Positions 5,640 to 10,648 of a stretch of 10,648 bases of DNA are shown one piece after another; position 1 is the stretch's first letter; each line of letters begins with the position of its first letter. Both the position numbers and the translations under genes were made by a program. The notes below the pieces were generated by a model that saw nothing but the letters and a program-made list of their open reading frames with translations, was not told the DNA's origin and made no database searches. This DNA is from an uncultured Collinsella sp. (GTDB lineage: Bacteria; Actinomycetota; Coriobacteriia; Coriobacteriales; Coriobacteriaceae). The stretch lies in contig CAJKEF010000021.1 in assembly GCA_905198825.1 (NCBI GenBank), positions 1-10,648 of the forward strand, read 5' to 3'.

Positions 5640-6425
5640 ATGCAAACCACGCACATGGCGACCCCGGTACTGGAGGTCGCGCATCTCGAAAAGGTATATG
5701 GAGCGCTGGGCAACGTGACCCGCGCGCTCAACGACGTCAGCTTTACCGTCAACCGCGGCGAATTCGTTGGCATCATGGGCGCTTCGGGCTCGGGCAAGTC
5801 GACGTTGCTCAACTGCGTGTCGACCATCGATAGCGCCACGAGCGGCACCATCCGCATCAACGGCCAGGACGTAACACGCATGAAGCAGGCTAAGCTTTCG
5901 CAGTTCCGCCGCGAGGAGCTCGGCTTTATCTTCCAGGATTCCAACCTGCTCGATACACTCACGGCACGCGAGAACATCGCCCTGCCGCTCACCATCGCCC
6001 GCACAAACTCGGCAGAGATCTCGACCCGCGTGCAGGATGTGGCCGCGCGCCTGTCCATCAGCCAGGTGCTCGACAAGTATCCCTACCAGATGTCCGGCGG
6101 TCAGCAGCAGCGCGTTGCCGCGGCTCGCGCGCTCGTCACCGACCCCACCATGATCATGGCCGACGAGCCCACCGGCGCCCTCGATTCCAAGAGCGCTCGC
6201 CTGCTGCTCGAGAGCCTGGAGGCCCTGAATCGCCGCCTGCGTGCCACGGTGCTCATGGTCACGCATGACAGCTTTGCCGCCAGCTACACGAGCCGTGTGC
6301 TGTTTATTCGCGACGGCAAGATCTTCACCGAGCTGCGCCGCGGCGACACCGACCGCCGAGAGTTCTTCGACCGCATTATGGAGGTCGTTGCCATGATGGG
6401 CGGTGAGGGCTCCGATGCTCTGTAA
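5640..6425 (+). CDS. ABC transporter ATP-binding protein, MacB/BceA-type
   Basis: A 261-residue cytoplasmic ATPase that would power the permease encoded next to it. All ABC motifs are intact: Walker A GASGSGKST (47-55), Q-loop Gln99, signature MSGGQQQR (151-158), Walker B MIMADEPTGALD (171-182) and H-loop His209. The sequence before the Q-loop (REELGFIFQDSNLLDTLTA) is typical of the FtsE/LolD/MacB/BceA branch, which drives conformational changes in FtsX-like permeases rather than bulk import. AAAGGA lies 6 bases before the ATG. Its last 11 bases overlap the permease gene, indicating translational coupling. Based on the permease layout it is likely BceA-like, acting in response or resistance to cell-envelope-targeting peptides; that role is inference. 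Confidence 0.93.
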   Translation: MQTTHMATPVLEVAHLEKVYGALGNVTRALNDVSFTVNRGEFVGIMGASGSGKSTLLNCVSTIDSATSGTIRINGQDVTRMKQAKLSQFRREELGFIFQDSNLLDTLTARENIALPLTIARTNSAEISTRVQDVAARLSISQVLDKYPYQMSGGQQQRVAAARALVTDPTMIMADEPTGALDSKSARLLLESLEALNRRLRATVLMVTHDSFAASYTSRVLFIRDGKIFTELRRGDTDRREFFDRIMEVVAMMGGEGSDAL

Positions 6426-8625
6426 ACTCGCTTGGGGCAACGTCCGCCGCGCCGGCCGCGACTACCTCGTCTACCTTTTGACGCTCACCCTGGGCGTCAC
6501 GGTCTTCTATGCTTTTAACACCATCTCGATGCAGGTCGACATCGCCGGAATCGATGAAGAGGGCTTGGCGCAGGTTATGGGCAGCATGCTCGGCGACCTG
6601 ACGTACTTTTTGGCCGGTGTCATGGCCTTTTTGATGGTGTACGCCAATAACTTCATCATGAAACGCCGCAAGAAGGAGTTTGGCCTGTACCAGGTGCTCG
6701 GCATGGGGCGCGGGCGCGTCGCCACGATCATGGCGCTCGAGACCGTGATCGTTTCGGTCGGCGCCTTTGTCGCCGGCATTGTGCTGGGCGTGGGGCTCTC
6801 CCAGCTCATGACATTCTTTACGGCCTCGCTCTTTAAGACACAAATCGCCAATTTCCACTTCTTTTTCTCGGTGCATGCGTTCAACCTGACCCTTGCCTGC
6901 ATGCTCGTAATGTTTGTGCTCACGTTACTGCTGAACCTGCGCGCCGTTCGTCGCACTAAGCTCATTGAGCTCATGGGTGCCGAGCGTCGCAACGAGAGCA
7001 TCAAGACACGCAACCCCTGGATCGCGATTGCCATCTTTGCCGTGGGTGCGGTGCTTGTGGGCGTGGCCTATTACCGTCTGCTACGTGATGGGTTCCCGCT
7101 AACCGCGACGGACAGCAAGCTGCAAGAGGCCATGAACCAGTTTGGTATTACGACCGCTATGGTTACCGTGGGCACCTTTGCCCTGTTCTGGGGACTCTCG
7201 GGCATGCTCATCAAGCTGCTGCAGAGCTTGCGCGGCGTGTATTGGCGCGGCCTCAACATGTTTACCGTGCGCCAGCTTGCGGCCAAGGTCAACACGGTGT
7301 GCTTTTCGATGGGCGTCATCGCGATGCTCCTGTTTTTGGCCATCACCTCGGTGACGTGCGGTATGTCGATCGCCAACGTGATGAACGAAAACCTGGAGCG
7401 CTATAACCCTGTTGACGTGTCTCAGACGTATGTCTATTACACGCCCGATACGCTCGACTATTACAAAGGGTACAAAGGGTATGTCAATCCGTCTGAGGCC
7501 GATCGCATGGTGTTGGCCGATACAACGGTCGATTTGTACCCTGCATGGCACGGCAAGGGCAAGTCGGCGGACAACAACGACGAGACCGGCAAGAAGGTCA
7601 ATATCGCCGATGTTGCCGGTGAGCATGTGCAGATCGATTCGTATCTGAGTTACCCGGTTGGCGGCTCGAATCCTTCGGTGACCCCAAGTGAGATGTGCAA
7701 GATCATGGGCGAAAAGCTTCCCAAGGCGTTCGGGGGTAGCAATGCCGATACGATGGGTCTGTTTGTGACGCCGGCGAGCCAGTACAACAAGCTGCGCCAG
7801 ATGATGGGCGAGGAGCCGGTGAGCATTGGCCGCGACCAGTACGTGCTTACGTGTGATATGGGCGGTGAGCTGGGCGACCTGTACACCAAATACATGGCCG
7901 GCGGCCATACGCTCACCTTGGGTGGGCATGAGCTCAAGCCAGCAACCGATAAGTCGGACAAGGACACGGCGGCCATCGCCAACTCGGCGATGGGCAGCAA
8001 TCCCGGTACCGTCGTCGTTGCCGATGAGCTGTTGTCCCAACTTAATCTGCAGCCGTGTTCCAGTAGCCTGCTCGTTAACTACAAACAGGGGATGGATGTG
8101 ACCAAAGCAGACGAGAGCATTAAATACACCATGCTCGACAATCTGCTCGTTGACGGCAAGGAGCCGGGGTCATGGGGAGTCTTCATCACGCGCTCCGAGA
8201 TGTATACGCAGGCGGCGCATATGAACGGCATGATTAGCTATCTGGCCATCTACATTGGCTTTGTACTGGTCGTTGCGTGCGCGGCGATACTGTCGATCCA
8301 GCAGCTCTCCAATGTGGCCGACGGCAGCCGCAGCTATCGTGTGCTGGCACAGATCGGCTGTGACGACCGCCAGATTCGTCATTCGGTGATGGCGCAGCAA
8401 GCGGTGTTCTTCCTGTTCCCGCTGGCAGTGGGCCTGGCGCACTCCTTTGTGGCACTTAAGGTGATCATCGAGCTGGTGAGCACGTTCGGAGATATGAGCA
8501 TCGGCGGCACCGTGGGCCTCACCTGTGCAATCTTCCTGGCAGCATACGGTGGCTACTTCCTGGTGACCTACCTCATGAGCGCCGGCATGGTACAAGCTGC
8601 CATAGCCACCCGCTACAGCGAGTAA
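6415..8625 (+). CDS. FtsX-like ABC permease with large extracellular domain, BceB-type
   Basis: A 736-residue integral membrane protein. Ten hydrophobic segments are visible, at about 17-38, 58-82, 103-132, 155-176, 200-222, 243-270, 294-320, 607-630, 660-685 and 695-722. Residues about 323-605 between helices 7 and 8 are hydrophilic and would lie outside the cell. This is the BceB/VraG layout, whose outer domain senses peptides such as bacitracin in Firmicutes; there the protein is usually about 650 residues with a smaller loop, so this one is enlarged. The ATG at 6415 overlaps the ATPase stop (TAA 6423-6425) and follows GGTGAGGG; a GTG at 6403 is less likely. A tandem 9-bp repeat encodes YKGYKG in the outer domain. 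The substrate is unknown; no two-component system neighbours it. Confidence 0.9.
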   Translation: MLCKLAWGNVRRAGRDYLVYLLTLTLGVTVFYAFNTISMQVDIAGIDEEGLAQVMGSMLGDLTYFLAGVMAFLMVYANNFIMKRRKKEFGLYQVLGMGRGRVATIMALETVIVSVGAFVAGIVLGVGLSQLMTFFTASLFKTQIANFHFFFSVHAFNLTLACMLVMFVLTLLLNLRAVRRTKLIELMGAERRNESIKTRNPWIAIAIFAVGAVLVGVAYYRLLRDGFPLTATDSKLQEAMNQFGITTAMVTVGTFALFWGLSGMLIKLLQSLRGVYWRGLNMFTVRQLAAKVNTVCFSMGVIAMLLFLAITSVTCGMSIANVMNENLERYNPVDVSQTYVYYTPDTLDYYKGYKGYVNPSEADRMVLADTTVDLYPAWHGKGKSADNNDETGKKVNIADVAGEHVQIDSYLSYPVGGSNPSVTPSEMCKIMGEKLPKAFGGSNADTMGLFVTPASQYNKLRQMMGEEPVSIGRDQYVLTCDMGGELGDLYTKYMAGGHTLTLGGHELKPATDKSDKDTAAIANSAMGSNPGTVVVADELLSQLNLQPCSSSLLVNYKQGMDVTKADESIKYTMLDNLLVDGKEPGSWGVFITRSEMYTQAAHMNGMISYLAIYIGFVLVVACAAILSIQQLSNVADGSRSYRVLAQIGCDDRQIRHSVMAQQAVFFLFPLAVGLAHSFVALKVIIELVSTFGDMSIGGTVGLTCAIFLAAYGGYFLVTYLMSAGMVQAAIATRYSE

Positions 8626-8669
8626 CTCGTTCAGCTTGGAATTATCGTAGGTTGAGCATAAGTCAGCGA

Positions 8670-8768
8670 AAGCGCCCCTAGGCGAGCAAGGTGACGTTTA
8701 AGAGGAAGGAAGCGTACTTTGGGTACGCGACCGACGATTGAACGTCAGATTGCCGCTTAGGGGCGCTT
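8670..8768. repeat. Long imperfect inverted repeat between convergent genes
   Basis: The arm 8670-8698 pairs with 8741-8768 over about 28 bp. It is perfect for the outer 11 (AAGCGCCCCTA/TAGGGGCGCTT) and the inner 7 (TGACGTT/AACGTCA), with a few mismatches and one bulge between. Inside lies a smaller hairpin, GCGTAC (8712-8717) with GTACGC (8723-8728). No T-run follows, so it is not a standard terminator. It occupies most of the gap between the permease and the LuxR gene. Confidence 0.75.
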
Positions 8769-8781
8769 GTAGCGTCGAACC

Positions 8782-8809
8782 GTTACGCGGTTTGGTAAAA
8801 CCGCGTAAC
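8782..8809. terminator. Compact 12-bp hairpin after the LuxR gene, likely terminator
   Basis: GTTACGCGGTTT (8782-8793) pairs perfectly with AAACCGCGTAAC (8798-8809) around a GGTA loop. It begins right after the LuxR stop codon on the minus strand and also lies downstream of the permease on the plus strand. Neither side has a real U-run, so termination may be weak, or the stem may protect mRNA 3' ends instead. Confidence 0.5.
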
Positions 8810-8810
8810 T

Positions 8811-9776
8811 TCATCGCTTCCAGAAGTGGAGGATGAGCGTGGTGCGATTTTGCTGCTCGGTTTTGACCAGGATGTTGTGGATGTGGGTCTTGACGGTGCC
8901 CACAGCAAGGAAGAGTTCGTCAGCGATCTCTTGGTTCGACTTGCCCAGTACGACCAGACGCATAACCTCGGTCTCGCGGTTGGAGAGCTTGTAGGCGTTG
9001 CGATAGAAGGGCATCTGCTCTTCGATGTGTCGATCAAGATCGCTGACGTTCTTTTCCTCGGGCGCCTCCTGCATGCGGATTGAAAGCACGTGGTAGGAGT
9101 AGATAATCAACAGAATCGCAAAGTAGCACGCAAAGAAGTTCTCGCTAAAGTTGCGCTCGGACAGATATAGCTGCAGCCAAGAGGGTGCCAGACTCATGGG
9201 GATGACCAGGATGTTGTAGAAATCCTCGGCAACGATGCAACCGACCAGAATAGCGCCGATAATCAGGTGCTTTCGCTGGTTGTTGACGCGTGCCTTCAGC
9301 TCAACCTTTGTACTCTTATGAGCCGTCCATAAGATATACAGTCCCACAAAGACAAGGAATGCCTGGCGTATCGTGTAGTAGATCCACTGACGCATGGGGC
9401 CGGAGGGGACTGCGACGATAGCCAGCGACTCGCACAGCAAAAACGTTAAGACGGGGATAGCGAACTGCTTTTTAGAATGCTTATCGAGCAAGTCCATGGC
9501 AATCAGCCAAATAAAAGCCTGTGAAGCGGTCGCCACAAGGGTCCGCAACACAGGCATGGTAATTGAGTAATAGTCGCTGGCCGGAAAACTCTCGTTTTGC
9601 AACGTGTATTCAAAAAAGAAGATCTCAGTCATTTCGATGGCGTAGCAAATAAAAACGCCACTGCCATAGATAAAGAAGCGTCGACGGGACGAGGCATAGG
9701 CGGCAAGCGAAAGCACTGCCGTCACAATGCAGATTACGAGTATCGCTTGGGTATAGAAGAACATGAGTGTGTCCAT
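8811..9776 (-). CDS. Membrane-bound LuxR-family transcriptional regulator
   Basis: A 321-residue protein with about seven predicted membrane helices in the first 232 residues (about 6-28, 35-55, 70-95, 104-123, 133-150, 170-191, 212-232), a short linker, and a C-terminal LuxR/GerE helix-turn-helix (about 262-321). The latter shows LSNRETEVMRLVVLGKSNQE (264-283) and the recognition-helix pattern VGTVKTHIHNIL (292-303). Membrane-tethered LuxR proteins of this kind are abundant in Coriobacteriia and often control adjacent transport or metabolism genes. There is no response-regulator receiver domain, so signal input is presumably through the membrane part. AGGA lies about 9 bases before the ATG. 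It converges with the ABC operon and may regulate it; that link is inferred from position only. Confidence 0.9.
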   Translation of the reverse strand: MDTLMFFYTQAILVICIVTAVLSLAAYASSRRRFFIYGSGVFICYAIEMTEIFFFEYTLQNESFPASDYYSITMPVLRTLVATASQAFIWLIAMDLLDKHSKKQFAIPVLTFLLCESLAIVAVPSGPMRQWIYYTIRQAFLVFVGLYILWTAHKSTKVELKARVNNQRKHLIIGAILVGCIVAEDFYNILVIPMSLAPSWLQLYLSERNFSENFFACYFAILLIIYSYHVLSIRMQEAPEEKNVSDLDRHIEEQMPFYRNAYKLSNRETEVMRLVVLGKSNQEIADELFLAVGTVKTHIHNILVKTEQQNRTTLILHFWKR

Positions 9777-9913
9777 CTGTCACCGTCCTGTCTCATTTTG
9801 ATCCCTTATGGAGCCCGCTATATCCCCCGGGTATACATGCCTCCGCCGGTCGTTCCATTGCGGATTAAACGCCAAGATACAGCATAGCCGTATACCGTTC
9901 GCGGTTCCAGACG

Positions 9914-9960
9914 GTAAACCCCCTGTAAACTCTTGACCTGCGGGTTTATATTGGATTAGA
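9914..9960 (+). promoter_or_regulatory. Putative promoter of the putrescine carbamoyltransferase gene
   Basis: TTGACC (9933-9938) is followed after 16 bases by ATTAGA (9955-9960), a moderate -35/-10 pair. Just upstream, GTAAAC occurs twice (9914-9919 and 9925-9930), exactly 11 bp apart, about one helical turn, as expected for tandem sites of an activator or repressor. The region 9777-9913 between here and the LuxR gene shows no gene and no minus-strand promoter I would trust. Confidence 0.4.
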
Positions 9961-10030
9961 GAGGGTGTAACTCCGTGAACGGTCTTTAATCCCGAATAAA
10001 CTAGGTAAAAATTGCATACGGGTGAATGAT

Positions 10031-10089
10031 GGTCTTGTCAACACGAGGCGTGATGTTCGAGCGCCTCATAGTTAATAGTCGGCAAGACC
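10031..10089 (+). promoter_or_regulatory. Structured 5' leader before the carbamoyltransferase gene
   Basis: An outer stem GGTCTTG/CAAGACC (10031-10037 with 10083-10089, extendable by a G-U and a C-G pair) encloses an inner stem GAGGCG/CGCCTC (10045-10050 with 10062-10067, loop of 11). The structure ends 6 bases before the Shine-Dalgarno AAAGGA (10095-10100), which itself is 7 bases from the ATG. It matches no riboswitch class that I recognise. It could influence translation or mRNA stability. Confidence 0.45.
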
Positions 10090-10107
10090 GGCGGAAAGGA
10101 AATCGAT

Positions 10108-10648
10108 ATGGCACTGCCTAAGGATTTCATCGACACCAACGACTTCACCAAAGAGCAGATCCTGGCTATCGAGGATCTTGGCCTGGCAATGAAGAAGGCC
10201 ATCAAGGTTGACGGTTATTATCCGCACCTGCTCCGTAACAAGAGCCTTGGCATGATCTTCCAGCAGGTCTCCACCCGCACCCGTCTTTCCTTCGAGACTG
10301 CTATGACCGACCTCGGCGGCCATGCTCAGTTCTATGGCCCTGGCACCATCCAGCTCGGCGGTCACGAGTCCCTGGGCGACACCGCTCGCGTTATGGGCTC
10401 GCTGCTCGATATCATGATGGCTCGCGTTGACCGTCACAAGGACGTCGTCGGCCTCGCCGAGGGCTCCGCTGTGCCCGTCATCAACGGCATGTCCGAGTTC
10501 AACCATCCCACGCAGGAGATGGGCGACCTCATGACCATGCTCGAGAACCTCCCCGAGGGCAAGAAGATCGAGGACTGCACCCTGGCCTTCATCGGCGACG
10601 CCACCCAGGTCTGCGTCTCCCTCATGTTCATCGCCTCCAAGGTCGGCA
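10108..10648 (+). CDS. ptcA: Putrescine carbamoyltransferase, 5' part, cut by the window edge
   Basis: The first 180 residues of an aspartate/ornithine-carbamoyltransferase-family enzyme; the full protein is usually about 340. The carbamoyl-phosphate site STRTR is at 55-59 and HPTQ at 133-136. The stretch FYGPGTIQLGGHESLGDTAR (75-94) and PVINGMSEFNHPTQEMGD (123-140) match the putrescine-specific members (as in Enterococcus faecalis) better than ornithine enzymes, which typically lack the IQLGGHE form. Putrescine carbamoyltransferase converts N-carbamoylputrescine and phosphate to putrescine and carbamoyl phosphate, which carbamate kinase uses to make ATP: the agmatine deiminase route to energy and acid tolerance. 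Partner genes (antiporter, deiminase, kinase) would be expected beyond the right edge. Codon use here is strongly biased to C-ending codons, suggesting high expression. An ornithine enzyme is the alternative. Confidence 0.88.
   Translation, partial: MALPKDFIDTNDFTKEQILAIEDLGLAMKKAIKVDGYYPHLLRNKSLGMIFQQVSTRTRLSFETAMTDLGGHAQFYGPGTIQLGGHESLGDTARVMGSLLDIMMARVDRHKDVVGLAEGSAVPVINGMSEFNHPTQEMGDLMTMLENLPEGKKIEDCTLAFIGDATQVCVSLMFIASKVG

Noticed and set aside
4502..6076. A 524-codon minus-strand frame that extends the Nudix-Vsr gene far upstream
   Set aside because: The extra 195 residues are antisense to the ABC ATPase gene, have low-complexity Ser/Arg-rich composition, and the TTG at 5489-5491 has a proper ribosome site and a MutT-like N terminus.
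5601..6440. Long minus-strand frame opposite the ABC ATPase
   Set aside because: Shadow of a gene with intact Walker and signature motifs.
7099..8040. 313-codon minus-strand frame opposite the permease outer domain
   Set aside because: Arg/His-rich shadow composition without motifs; the permease frame is continuous and has a coherent membrane topology.
10108..10648. Ornithine carbamoyltransferase (argF) as the identity of the right-end gene
   Set aside because: The IQLGGHE and INGMSEFNHPTQE stretches fit the putrescine-specific branch better; certainty would need the missing C-terminal half with its substrate loop.
1..10648. CRISPR arrays, insertion sequences, integrases or prophage genes
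   Set aside because: No regularly spaced repeats and no transposase, recombinase or phage structural motif were found in any credible frame.

Overview
The window looks like chromosomal DNA from a high-GC Gram-positive gut bacterium of the Coriobacteriia, most like Collinsella. This is inferred from GC-rich third codon positions, GGAG-type ribosome binding sites, a LuxR-type regulator carrying about seven membrane helices, and a putrescine carbamoyltransferase of the kind found in fermenting gut bacteria. No ribosomal RNA, tRNA, CRISPR array, transposase or phage gene was seen, and the species cannot be proven from the window alone.

Layout. A strong terminator at 36-75 closes a gene that lies off the left edge. 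Next come a DeoR-family sugar regulator (minus) and, divergent from it, a class II fructose/tagatose-bisphosphate aldolase (plus), which form a likely sugar-catabolism pair. An intergenic region at 2074-2394 holds a bidirectional terminator nested inside a perfect 29-bp inverted repeat, then a second degenerate copy of the right-hand part. From 4013 down to 2395 on the minus strand lie an AraC regulator, which may be leaderless, and a HAD phosphatase, probably one operon. The stretch 4014-4501 is weakly coding: one 69-codon frame with a good Shine-Dalgarno, and one open frame without a clear start.

A minus-strand gene (4502-5491) fuses a MutT-like Nudix hydrolase to a Vsr-type mismatch endonuclease, two DNA-maintenance activities in one chain. 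Divergent from it is a two-gene ABC transporter operon (5640-8625): an ATPase and a ten-helix permease with a large extracellular domain between helices 7 and 8, the BceAB layout of antimicrobial-peptide sensing and resistance transporters. The 148-bp promoter region between them holds three inverted repeats. No BceRS-type two-component pair is present. The nearest regulator is a convergent membrane-bound LuxR protein (8811-9776), separated from the permease by a long imperfect inverted repeat and a compact hairpin.

The right end begins a putrescine carbamoyltransferase (agmatine deiminase pathway), cut by the window edge and preceded by a structured leader. Most interesting are the Nudix-Vsr fusion, the Bce-like transporter paired with a membrane LuxR regulator, and the intergenic inverted repeats.
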